Source of the DNA: Trichomonas vaginalis G3
Lineage: Eukaryota; Parabasalia; Trichomonadida; Trichomonadidae
DNA length: 64,000 nt
NCBI RefSeq assembly: GCF_026262505.1
Contig: NC_067208.1
Location: 18,113,962 to 18,177,961 of the forward strand
Direction of reading: 5' to 3'
Shown piece by piece: positions 47,732 through 56,310 of this stretch (the first letter of the stretch is position 1; each line of letters opens with the position of its first letter). The position numbers and the translations under genes were made by a program. The notes below the pieces were generated by a model. That model had not been told where the DNA came from and did not search any database. It saw only the letters and a list, made by a program, of their open reading frames with translations.

Positions 47732-47775
47732 ACTTCACCTAAAATATATTTTTTATTTTTATTGTAAGAACTGAA

Positions 47776-48438
47776 ATGACAGTCGAAGCAAAAACGTTCA
47801 CGAACAAATCTAATGGCGAAACATTCACAAAAGGCACTTACAACGGTATTGAAGTCTTACGTAGAGACAAGGATGGTTATATAAATGTAACAAATATGTG
47901 TCAGCAGTTTAGGAAGGACTTTAGAAAGTTGTTGGAAAATAAGTCCTGGGAAGAGTATTTTAAGGCATTTTGTGAAGAATATACCAACCGCCGGAATTCC
48001 GGCGGTTGCTTTTTATACAAAGTTCATGCAGGAATTCCGGATGAAATCAAACAGGTTAGAGGAACGTATGTAGACCCAAGACTCGTAAACTATATAGCAA
48101 TGTGGGCTTCTCCAAAATATTGCATAGCAGTTGGAAAAATTCTGGACTCCATAGACAAGAAAGTTCATGAGAAATTAGATGAAGAAGAACTTGAAGATAC
48201 AGTAGAGAATGCAAAACCTTTGTTCGAAGAAGAAGTTAGAAAAAAGTGTTTAAAACAAATAGAACATGAACGTGAGATATGTTCTGGTTATAGAGACTCT
48301 CCATACGAACTAGACCAATGGGAACAAGAAGATTTAAAGAGAGAATTTAGAGAATATGAACTCGCTAAAGTTTCATTAGAAGCTGCAGAAGAGAGGTTAA
48401 AAGTTTGGGGTCGTTTTGTACAAAAATATTGTGAGTAA
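47776..48438 (+). CDS. KilA-N domain protein of copy 3
   Basis: 220 residues. KilA-N domain at about 10-125 (FTKGTYNGIEVLRRDKDGYI ... QVRGTYVDPRLVNYIAMWAS), acidic coiled coil at about 140-205. At 47,985-48,008 the gene contains a perfect 24-bp palindrome with core CCGCCGGAATTCCGGCGG, read in frame as TNRRNSGGC. Together with its surroundings this is one unit of the hairpin minisatellite found just downstream. The inserted peptide sits between the two halves of the KilA-N domain, where a loop could tolerate it. Probably a DNA-binding regulator; its target is unknown. Confidence 0.8.
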   Translation: MTVEAKTFTNKSNGETFTKGTYNGIEVLRRDKDGYINVTNMCQQFRKDFRKLLENKSWEEYFKAFCEEYTNRRNSGGCFLYKVHAGIPDEIKQVRGTYVDPRLVNYIAMWASPKYCIAVGKILDSIDKKVHEKLDEEELEDTVENAKPLFEEEVRKKCLKQIEHEREICSGYRDSPYELDQWEQEDLKREFREYELAKVSLEAAEERLKVWGRFVQKYCE

Positions 48439-48589
48439 ATGAACCATTTTTTTTATTGAATTCGGCAAAAATATATTTTAGGTTAGATGGTTTTTAGGTG
48501 TCACTACGTCACCAGGTAATTTAAACTTCTCTGAAAAAGTGTGACAACATGACATTTTGACAACAACACAGGAGATAGACTTCTTCGTA

Positions 48590-49262
48590 AATGTTTTGTA
48601 TAAAAAGCACCCGCCGGAATTCCGGCAGGTGGTATATTCTTCACGAAATGCTTGTTTTGCCATGATTTCATCGTCAATGTTTTGTATAAAAAGCACCCGC
48701 CGGAATTCCGGCAGGTGGTATATTCTTCACGAAATGCTTGTTTTGCCATGATTTCATCGTAAATGTTTTGTATAAAAAGCACCCGCCGGAATTCCGGCAG
48801 GTGGTATATTCTTCACGAAATGCTTGTTTTGCCATGATTTCATCGTAAATGTTTTGTATAAAAAGCACCCCGCGGAATTCCGCGGGTTGGTATATTCTTC
48901 ACAAAATGCTTGTTTTGTCATGACTTCTTCATCGTATATGTTTTGTCAAGACTTTCATCGTATATGTTTTGTCAAGACTTTCATCGTATATGTTTTGTCA
49001 AGACTTTCATCGTACATGTTTTGTATAAAAAGCACCCGCCGGAATTCCGCGGGGTGGTATATTCTTCACAAAATGCTTGTTTTGTTGAGACTTCATCGTA
49101 TATGTTTTGTATAAAAAGCACCCGCCGGAATTCCGCGGGGTGGTATATTCTTCACAAAATGCTTGTTTTGTTGAGACTTCATCGTATATGTTTTGTATAA
49201 AAAGCACCCGCCGGAATTCCGCGGGGTGGTATATTCTTCACAAAATGCTTGTTTTGAGGTCG
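48590..49262. repeat. Hairpin minisatellite of copy 3
   Basis: Seven units of about 86 bp in inverse orientation to the KilA-N gene, each with TTTTGTATAAAAAGCACC, a palindrome, and GGTATATTCTTCAC-AAATGC. The palindromes come in three stem types: CCGCCGG/CCGGCAGG, CCCGCGG/CCGCGGG and CCGCCGG/CCGCGGGG. At 48,930-49,015 a shorter unit (TTTTGTCAAGACTTTCATCGTA) repeats three times without the palindrome. Confidence 0.9.
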
Positions 49263-49519
49263 AGCCACTTTTTGGCTCCACCTGTTTTTTCAACCAAAAC
49301 TCATTTTTGTCTGATTTACGCTCATTGACGAAGAAATCTCAACAAAAACATTTACGAAGAAGTCTATTTCCTGGACTGTTGTCAAAATGTCATGTTGTCA
49401 CCGTTTTCAAAAAGATGTTAGTTGACAGAGGGACCGAGGGACCGAGGGACCTGGTTAGATCTAAAATATATTTTTGCTGAAAAAAATGACCAAATTTCAT
49501 GAATTTCCTCATATGTTTG

Positions 49520-49875
49520 CTACCCTCGAAAAACCGAGGATAGAGATTCCGTACGAAAATCGTGAAAAAAACTCATGAAAATCGTGAAAAAATGCGACCC
49601 TCGGAAAACCGAGGGACGAGATTCCGTACGAAAATCGTAAAAAAACTCTATGAAAATCGTGAAAAAATGCTACCCTCGAAAAACCGAGGATAGAGATTCC
49701 GTACGAAAATCGTGAAAAAATGCGACCCCGGTTTTTTTCGGGTCGCCTAAAACTCATGAAAATCGTGAAAAAATGCGAGTACGTTAAAAACCGTAGTCGC
49801 CTAAAACTCATGAAAATCGTAAAAAAACACATGAAAATCGTGAAAAAATGCGAGCAGGGGAAAAACCCTGGTCGC
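49520..49875. repeat. Array of six hairpins with changing stems
   Basis: Six hairpins at 49520-49543, 49598-49615, 49670-49693, 49722-49746, 49775-49800 and 49850-49875, separated by AAACTCATGAAAATCGTGAAAAAATGC-type spacers. Stems include CCTCG/CGAGG, CCCTCGG/CCGAGGG, GCGACCC/GGGTCGC, GCGA-TACG/CGTA-TCGC and GCGA-CAGGG/CCCTG-TCGC. Both arms change together while spacer and A-rich loop stay the same. Confidence 0.85.
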
Positions 49876-49999
49876 CAAAACTCTATGAAAATCGTAAAAA
49901 AAATCCCTGAAATCATATCTTTTATACAAGATAGAAAAAATAAAATTAACGTTAGTTTTTTTAAAATATTTTTTTTTATTTTGTATGTAAAGACAGGAA

Positions 50000-50611
50000 A
50001 TGACAAGCACTGAGTTTGAAACAGTTAAAAAGATAGACAATGACACCAAAGTGGTTAGAATAGGTGATTTAAACGTAAGATACTCAAAGAAATACAAAAA
50101 ATATTCTTTGTCAGACATTTTAACACCATCTGGAAAGAGAGCAAAGGACTGGGTTAGAAATGCTTCAACTCAGAAAATTTTGACAAGAAATCCTGAGCTT
50201 TTGATATCGGTAAGATTCTATGGAACTACAGCATATCTCATCGACAAAAGTCTTATACCACTAGTTTTGTTCTGGATTGACCCAGTTGTTGGATATAATT
50301 TCATAACATATGGTTCATTCGATACGGAACGTTGCAGTGAAGGCTTACTTTACATCGTTCAGAAACCGAAGGACTTCAATACAAAGAGATATAAGATAGG
50401 AAGAACATATAATATAACTAAAAGATATGACAGTATAGTCAATAGAGTTAAGGTTGTGTTTGTAAATGATATGAGAGCTGCTGAAACAGAACTGCTTGAA
50501 GTTTTTGAGAAAAGGTATGGTGCTCCCACGAAAGGTAAAGAAACGTTTGAAGTAGATGAGATAGATAGTGCTATAAAATTATTTGACGAAGTTGCTGAAA
50601 AATACATGTAA
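50000..50611 (+). CDS. KilA-N-like / T5orf172 (GIY-YIG-like) protein
   Basis: 203 residues. The N-terminal half (YSLSDILTPSGKRAKDWVRN ... AYLIDKSLIPLVLFWIDP) resembles the KilA-N or MSV199 type of DNA-binding domain. The C-terminal half (GLLYIVQKPKDFNTKRYKIG ... NDMRAAETELLEVFEKRYG) is a T5orf172 domain, related to GIY-YIG nucleases. This domain pair is typical of Bro-like proteins of large DNA viruses. It lies between two hairpin arrays. A decayed counterpart is at 22,390-23,060. Confidence 0.8.
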   Translation: MTSTEFETVKKIDNDTKVVRIGDLNVRYSKKYKKYSLSDILTPSGKRAKDWVRNASTQKILTRNPELLISVRFYGTTAYLIDKSLIPLVLFWIDPVVGYNFITYGSFDTERCSEGLLYIVQKPKDFNTKRYKIGRTYNITKRYDSIVNRVKVVFVNDMRAAETELLEVFEKRYGAPTKGKETFEVDEIDSAIKLFDEVAEKYM

Positions 50612-50689
50612 AGCGTTTATTTTTCAAGCTTGACACCAAAGATGGCTCAGGTAGCTCTATAAGGTAAATTGTCTTGTCAAATCCTTCTG

Positions 50690-51012
50690 GCATTCCGAGT
50701 CCTTCCTTCTGGCATTCCGAGTCCTTCCTTCCGACATTCCGAGTCCTTCCTTCCGACAGGAAAAGTTTTTCTTTCCGACAGGAAAAGTCCTTCCTTCCGA
50801 CAGGAAAAGTCCTTCCTTCCGACAGGAAAAGTTTTTCTTTCCGACAGGAAAAATTTTTTCTGTTGTCCGTCCGTAAACCATTCAAATTTTCGAAAATTGA
50901 GAACTTTTTGGCCGACCTTCAGAAAAAGTTTTTCCTTCCGACAGGAAAAGTTTTTCTTTCCGACAGGAAAAGTTTTTCTTTCCGACAGGAAAAGTCCTTC
51001 CTTCCGACAGGA
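50690..51012. repeat. TTTCCGACAGGAAA hairpin repeat array
   Basis: About twelve units of 20-22 bp of the form CCTTCCTTCCGACAGGAAAA, each with a TTTCC-GACA-GGAAA hairpin. The first three units have the variant CTGGCATTCCGAG. Interrupted by a unique 60-bp segment at 50,860-50,925. Open frames across it on both strands are repeat translations. Confidence 0.85.
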
Positions 51013-51114
51013 CACAAACGGACAACTGGAAGAACTCTTCCTGAATGTCTTCCAAAGCCAGAAGAACCGACAGCCCCAGCACCACAACAGACTAAGACTC
51101 AAACACTTACATTT

Positions 51115-51989
51115 TTACGCTTGACTTTTTACAATTTGAACTTTGTTTGCGTAGATATGAATTCTGAAAGAAGTATGAGGGTCTTGTATGACTTTGTACT
51201 TCTCCCATAGTTCATGTCTGTCAAACTTACCTGCCATGGACTCTTTCATAAGTTCCATGAAATCGTCTTCGGACAATCCAGGGAAAAGTACAATGTCAGT
51301 AAGTATTCTCTTTACATCCTTACTTAAACTCTTTGCTGTCTGTACACAAATGACAACTGAGATGTTAAAGTGTCTGAGCTTCTTAAGAATTCGACACATG
51401 TCTTGTTCTCTGTTCTTTAACAAGGATGAGAGGCGAAATCATCTAAGATAAGAAGACATCTATGAGGGTAAGTCTTCCAATCGTAAGATTGCAATTTCTT
51501 CGAAATGTATTCTATCTCTTTCTGTTTGTTTCTGAAGTGTTTCTTCTCTAATATTCTCTGCATTTCCTCATTTGGGTCTTTAAACCTCGAATTTATATAC
51601 TCATTTATAGCATTGTACTTCAAAACTCTTCTTTGGTACTTCTTTATCCAATCTAACAACTCAGTATCTTTTATACATACTAACTTAGACTTTTTTATAA
51701 TATCTTTGAACGAATTGACGGTTTGGTCAAATTGACCAGAAGTACTACAAATGACTACTAACTCATAGAATGGGTTCTTCTCATCTAGTTCTTGTTGTTG
51801 TGCAGCCATTTTAAGATAAGTGAAAGTCTTACCCGACCCAGGTGGTGCGATTAGACCTGTTATCCATTCTGAGCAAATAGGAACTTGTCATGTATGGGTT
51901 TTATCTGAGCATTTTCCAACTTCCTCTTGTTCTTGTTTAAAACATTCTCAAATTTCTTGTCAATGTCAGCAAACTTTTTTTCTAACATA
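51115..51989 (-). pseudogene. Packaging ATPase of copy 3, broken
   Basis: A32/FtsK-type ATPase. A Walker A loop APPGSGKT is encoded near 51,830-51,855, Walker B CLLILDDF near 51,440, and the following SVVICVQTAKSLSKDVKRIL block is the usual sensor region. Would package the element's DNA. Broken about twice. Very diverged from the ATPase of copy 1. Confidence 0.8.
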
Positions 51990-52024
51990 TTTTTAGAAAA
52001 ATTAAAATTTTTATCTTTTAGGAA

Positions 52025-52471
52025 ATGTCTAGCGATTTCGCTATCTATATTCGAGACAAGCTTTTCGACAGCAAAACATCTGTCGACCATAAAATCTTAC
52101 ATAGTGTAAACAAGAAAGGGGAATTTGTTCTAAAGTTCTGTTTCTGGGAATATGACAAGAACCATAAAACCTTAAGCAGAGAAGTCTTAAAATTTGTCAA
52201 TGACAGACTTGTTGACAGAGATGACGCCTCTTGGAGAGATGAAGTCCAACAAAACTTCTTAGAATGCAAAGAAGACACATGCGCTGTTCTTGAAAATGAA
52301 ATAGAAAACAGAATAGAAGAGCTATTAAAGGACAAAGAACTTTTACAAAAATATGGTTCTGAGAAGTTTGACATAACTCCACCAGAAAAGAAGAAGAGAG
52401 AAAAGAAAGAAAAGAAAGTAGAAGAAGAGAAGAAAGAACCAGAGCCAGAGAAAAAGAAATTTGACATGTAA
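52025..52471 (+). CDS. Hypothetical Polinton protein with charged tail
   Basis: 148 residues. Folded-looking first 110 residues followed by a Lys/Glu tail (KKKREKKEKKVEEEKKEPEP). No family recognised. Starts after ATTTTTATCTTTTAGGAA. Confidence 0.6.
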   Translation: MSSDFAIYIRDKLFDSKTSVDHKILHSVNKKGEFVLKFCFWEYDKNHKTLSREVLKFVNDRLVDRDDASWRDEVQQNFLECKEDTCAVLENEIENRIEELLKDKELLQKYGSEKFDITPPEKKKREKKEKKVEEEKKEPEPEKKKFDM

Positions 52472-52487
52472 AAATAAAATTTTATTT

Positions 52488-52907
52488 TTAGAACATTTCT
52501 GGGTCAATGTCAATGTTCTCTTCCTCTTTAGGAGCAAACACTGGCTTAGACTCTAAAATCTTTTTACCCAATTTACCTTGAACTTCAACTATCTTAGACT
52601 CATAATATTCATAGTCGTCTGCTTTTTTTGGTTCATAAGGTATAACAAGTTTGTATGCTTTGCCTTCTTTAAGGTTTGAAAACCTTCTGTCAAAACTTTC
52701 TTTGACTGTTAACAAACCTTCTATGTCTAAGTCTTCAAATTTCGCACCATTTTTAGTCACAATAGCAAACTTAACTGGTTCGATGTTCCAAACTTTGTCA
52801 AATGAAGACTTTTCAAAATGGTAGAAGTAAACATTCAAATATGTGAATGGGTCTAGTTCTTCTTTAAGTCCTGACATGTACTTGTTGACTGAAATATATT
52901 TCGTCAT
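52488..52907 (-). CDS. Hypothetical Polinton protein, possibly ssDNA-binding
   Basis: 139 residues with five to six predicted beta strands and an acidic C-terminus (EEENIDIDPEMF). A beta-barrel with an acidic tail is the plan of many single-stranded-DNA-binding proteins and its place next to the helicase fits, but there is no diagnostic motif. Confidence 0.55.
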   Translation of the reverse strand: MTKYISVNKYMSGLKEELDPFTYLNVYFYHFEKSSFDKVWNIEPVKFAIVTKNGAKFEDLDIEGLLTVKESFDRRFSNLKEGKAYKLVIPYEPKKADDYEYYESKIVEVQGKLGKKILESKPVFAPKEEENIDIDPEMF

Positions 52908-52943
52908 CTTTTCTATCGGATAAAAAAATATTTTTTTTAAAAT

Positions 52944-54179
52944 TTACTCAGAAAAATTTTTCTTTGTATATATACCATTCTGTACGTCTAAAAGACTTTT
53001 GACATTTGCCAAGAATGTTCGTTTAGACGCTGTAATATAACCATACTCTTGACAATACTGTTTATACGAATCGTACAATGACCTTTCATCTAAACACTCA
53101 AAGTCAGTTTCATCTATGAACAGTTCATATACACTCTTTGTTCTTCTAACAATGTTTGTCTCTCTTCGGTATGTGGAATTTGTCTTGGATTGAACTTAGA
53201 AATATCTAATGTCATGAAATATGAGAACAAGTGGTTGTAAAAGTCAGATGTTAAAGTTTCTGCTAAGTCGTCAAAATATTCTGTATCTTGCATATGAGCT
53301 TCTGACGTTCTGACAACTACATATCTTCTGTCAGAACTTTCTAACTTCATCGGAACGGCATTGTTTGAAACCATGACGAAGTTTGCAACATTTTCACAAA
53401 CTCTTTGGTCTTTATATTTTCTTTCAACAACTCCAACTTTGTCTGTTATAAGAGACTCTTCAAAGCATCTGAGTTTAAAACCTTTGTTGTATCTATACTT
53501 TGAAGTTCGTTACATACTATAAGTTTCATATTCTCTATTGAAGAGTTAAATTTACCGCAGATGTTTTCTAAGTTTGTCATATTCGGGTTCGAATAGCCCT
53601 CTAACAGTTTGCATAAGATATCTGTAAAGAAAGTGTTCTTACCTGTTCCTTGTTTTCCAATTATGATGAGAGCAGTTTCATTTTTAGCACTTGGATTTGT
53701 AAGATGTTTGCAAACCAACATAAGATATACTCATAGACTCTTTCGTTTCCATTGCATATAATTTCTTTGACATGGTCTAACCAAGCTTCTATAACATTTT
53801 CTTTCCATTCTACTTGTTCGTATTTATATCCAGTGAAGATAGAATAGAAGTTTGGAGAAGGTGTATAGAACTTTATACCACGAACTGAAAAATCTTCTAA
53901 CTTTGACAATAAGATATCCCAAGCATCTAACATCTTCATACCAACTTGTACGACTTTTATTTTCTTAAGTTTCTGTTTACATTCTTGTTCTGAAACTATT
54001 GTCGCTTTAGGTTTGTTAAAGACTACATCCCATTCTTTCATGACATAACATTCTGGGGCAGAGTCGACATAAATGACTAAACGTTTCAAATTCTCGACTG
54101 CTTTGTTATAGTCTCGAAATGGACACATATTTCTGAACGCTTGGAAGTCATAAAAATCTGAAACGTCTATTCTGTACAT
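52944..54179 (-). pseudogene. Superfamily 3 helicase (D5-like), broken
   Basis: Recognised by Walker A GKQGTGKNTFF, Walker B KLIVCNELQSID and motif C/arginine region VSNNAVPMKLESSDRRYVVV, the order found in D5-type viral replicative helicases. Would unwind element DNA during replication. Broken two or more times. Confidence 0.75.
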
Positions 54180-54209
54180 TTTTTTATAAAAATAAAAAAA
54201 ATATTTTTT

Positions 54210-55094
54210 TTATTCTTGAGCTATTTGTTGTTGCATTTGTTCCATTTGTTGCATTTGTTGTTCTTGAGCTATTTGTTGTTGAAGTTGTTCTTGAGCTATT
54301 TGTTGTTGAAGTTGTTCTTGTGGTACAATACTTTCACCAGTTGCATCTTCCAATTCGAAACTTTCTGCCGTCATTGACAAATACATAGGACATAAAAGTT
54401 TTACAGGAACAAAGTTTGCGTCAACTAAGGTTAAGTTTATGTTTGCTAAAGTGTTTGAGTTCACTAAAGCTGAAAACTCTGCATTCGAATGAACAATAGG
54501 CAAACCAGCAGAGAAAGTGTTGTTTATACGCATGAGTATCTTTTGGTCATAGTAGTTTCTGTCGACATTCGAATAGCACTTTGAACCTAAGTTTGAAACA
54601 ATATATAAGATTGGTGTACTTAAAGTCAATGGAACAGATAGACCTTGTATGACACCTTTTCCTGTTATAGGAAACTGTTGGTAGTAAAAACCAGATATAA
54701 GTTTTGTATTATAGCTCATATCGTTTATAGTAAACTCAGTCGGACATCCAAACATAATGAAACCTGCTCTAGTTGCAGCACATGTTACATCCGTCCTTAA
54801 AGTATTAAATAAGTCAACAAAACCTGTTGGTGGTATATCTGAGTAAGTATCTTCAAAGGAGTATTTTTTATCATTCACAACAACAAAGTCTTCTGGTGTC
54901 AAAAGAGCAAAACAGGCTTTAGTCGTCATCGTGTTTAAGGTTAGTTTACAATATCGTCCTTGAGGACTTTGTAAGTTTGTTGTTATAGAATTATATGACT
55001 CAGGGTTTTTAGTCGTAATAGTATAGACCACTATGTCTTTCTGCCATTTACATATATTTAAAAGTTTTTTTCTGAAAGTGGAGAAGAACTTCAT
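54210..55094 (-). CDS. Minor-capsid (penton-like) candidate with Q-rich tail
   Basis: 294 residues. Residues 1-240 are beta-rich with strong conserved blocks (SPQGRYCKLTLNTMTTKACF, GKGVIQGLSVPLTLSTPILY, LVDANFVPVKLLCPMYLSM), the last of which also occurs in copy 1 at 18,350-18,400. The last 45 residues are QQQIAQEQL repeats from a CAA/CAG-rich tandem repeat at 54,215-54,320. Position beside the capsid genes in two lineages supports a minor capsid role; this is inference. Confidence 0.6.
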   Translation of the reverse strand: MKFFSTFRKKLLNICKWQKDIVVYTITTKNPESYNSITTNLQSPQGRYCKLTLNTMTTKACFALLTPEDFVVVNDKKYSFEDTYSDIPPTGFVDLFNTLRTDVTCAATRAGFIMFGCPTEFTINDMSYNTKLISGFYYQQFPITGKGVIQGLSVPLTLSTPILYIVSNLGSKCYSNVDRNYYDQKILMRINNTFSAGLPIVHSNAEFSALVNSNTLANINLTLVDANFVPVKLLCPMYLSMTAESFELEDATGESIVPQEQLQQQIAQEQLQQQIAQEQQMQQMEQMQQQIAQE

Positions 55095-55288
55095 CTAAAC
55101 TTCACATGGCGTTTCTTGAAGTCTCTGTCTAAGAAGTTCAAATATTTTGTAAAGACATAGAACTTTCCTTTGTCTACACGAACAAACAAAACAGGGTCTT
55201 TCATATCGTTCAAAAGTGTGTAAAGTCCTTTACATGAAATAAAGTCTATATTGTTTTTCTTCAAACATCTTTCAAGAAGTTTTGACAT
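55091..55288 (-). CDS. Small conserved Polinton protein
   Basis: 65 residues, overlapping the next gene by 4 bp. Resembles the 80-residue protein at 18069-18311 in copy 1 and keeps the same neighbours. Function unknown. Confidence 0.5.
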   Translation of the reverse strand: MSKLLERCLKKNNIDFISCKGLYTLLNDMKDPVLFVRVDKGKFYVFTKYLNFLDRDFKKRHVKFR

Positions 55289-55294
55289 TTTTAC

Positions 55295-55504
55295 TTAGCA
55301 AGTAAATTTTAATGAAATGTTGTGGTCGTCAAATATTTTTATGACGTCTGGGAAACTATATTTTAAGTTCAACGTTTCACCTTCTTTCATAACGTATATC
55401 TTGTCAATGACATTGTATGAAACACCACAGCAAGCAATGTCGGGTTCTATTTCTTTGATGTTTATATCGTCTGCCTCTGTCAAAAGTTTCAATAGTTCTT
55501 TCAA
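55295..55504 (-). CDS. Small conserved protein with Cys-Cys block
   Basis: 69 residues containing EPDIACCGVSYNVIDKIYVM, matching the C-terminal part of the copy 1 gene at 17394-18008. Possibly part of a longer gene in the ancestor. Confidence 0.5.
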   Translation of the reverse strand: MKELLKLLTEADDINIKEIEPDIACCGVSYNVIDKIYVMKEGETLNLKYSFPDVIKIFDDHNISLKFTC

Positions 55505-55573
55505 AATTTCATGAGTGCAATGACATATGATTCACTTTTACAGGGTTGTGCTCAACCAAGTTTAACATTAGAC

Positions 55574-55828
55574 CTAAAGCCTGACAATCTTCTCCTGAGT
55601 TTTAAGTTTGTCTTTAAGTTGTTGGTAGTCGTTTCGAATATCTGCAACAGAACTTAAGTCTCTGCTAACTTCAGGATATGTTGGTTGTTCTTTTACAGGA
55701 ACTATTGTTATACCATCTTCGTCTTCGTATGGTTTCCCCACTTCAACATCTCTTTCTTTGACATTGACAACAACACTTTGACTGTTTGTTTGAGTTGGTG
55801 AATTTAACTTCACATCTGCCACCGCCAT
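55574..55828 (-). CDS. Small polar Polinton protein
   Basis: 84 residues, polar, with a central VGKPYEDEDGITIVPVKEQP block and a C-terminal helix (VADIRNDYQQLKDKLKTQEK). Comparable in position to the N-terminal part of the copy 1 gene at 17394. Confidence 0.45.
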   Translation of the reverse strand: MAVADVKLNSPTQTNSQSVVVNVKERDVEVGKPYEDEDGITIVPVKEQPTYPEVSRDLSSVADIRNDYQQLKDKLKTQEKIVRL

Positions 55829-55890
55829 TAAACCTTTTGAAACACTTACGCTTCTATTTTCGGAAATGACATTTTACTTAGAATAAAAAG

Positions 55891-56310
55891 ATGGACGTAT
55901 TTGAGTATCTCTTCGAATTGAAGCAAAACAAAGTTTACACACACAAACAATACAAGTTCATTGATAGAATAGTTCTTTATACAAACAATGGAAAATGTTA
56001 TAGAATAGCAGTCTTTGCTGAACCAAAATATTTTCATAAAGCAAAGAAAGTTGGTATAACCGAGATGGTGAAAGTTCTTGACGTTGACAAAAATATAACA
56101 ACAAAACTTACAGATATTTCTAAAGGAAAGTTTTTAATACAATATTATATCAAAACTGGCGTACTGTCAATATTTGACGGAGAGAAGTCAGTTCAAGAAC
56201 AACTTACTGACCTGCTGCCAAAATCTGCTCGATGGAAGCTGTCGTTATACCAATCTGAGGAGCCCCAGCAGGTTTCATCGAACGAATCTTCAAAAGAGCA
56301 TCTTCCGTGA
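55891..56310 (+). CDS. Hypothetical Polinton protein
   Basis: 139 residues, mixed alpha/beta, no family recognised. Its last 35 codons overlap the 3' end of the major capsid gene on the other strand. The start is preceded by TTTTACTTAGAATAAAAAG. Confidence 0.5.
   Translation: MDVFEYLFELKQNKVYTHKQYKFIDRIVLYTNNGKCYRIAVFAEPKYFHKAKKVGITEMVKVLDVDKNITTKLTDISKGKFLIQYYIKTGVLSIFDGEKSVQEQLTDLLPKSARWKLSLYQSEEPQQVSSNESSKEHLP

Noticed and set aside
48478-49480. Many overlapping 60-96-codon frames
   Set aside because: Same reason: repeat translations on both strands of the minisatellite.
49509-50118. 165- and 105-codon minus-strand frames
   Set aside because: Low-complexity Phe/Ser/His translations of the hairpin array, antisense to the KilA-N/T5orf172 gene start.
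48590-51012. CRISPR array
   Set aside because: Palindromic units are regularly spaced, but the spacers are conserved and the stems vary, the opposite of CRISPR; no cas-like genes, and the host is a eukaryote.
50571-51210. Six overlapping frames of 67-178 codons
   Set aside because: Translations of the TTTCCGACAGGAAA array.
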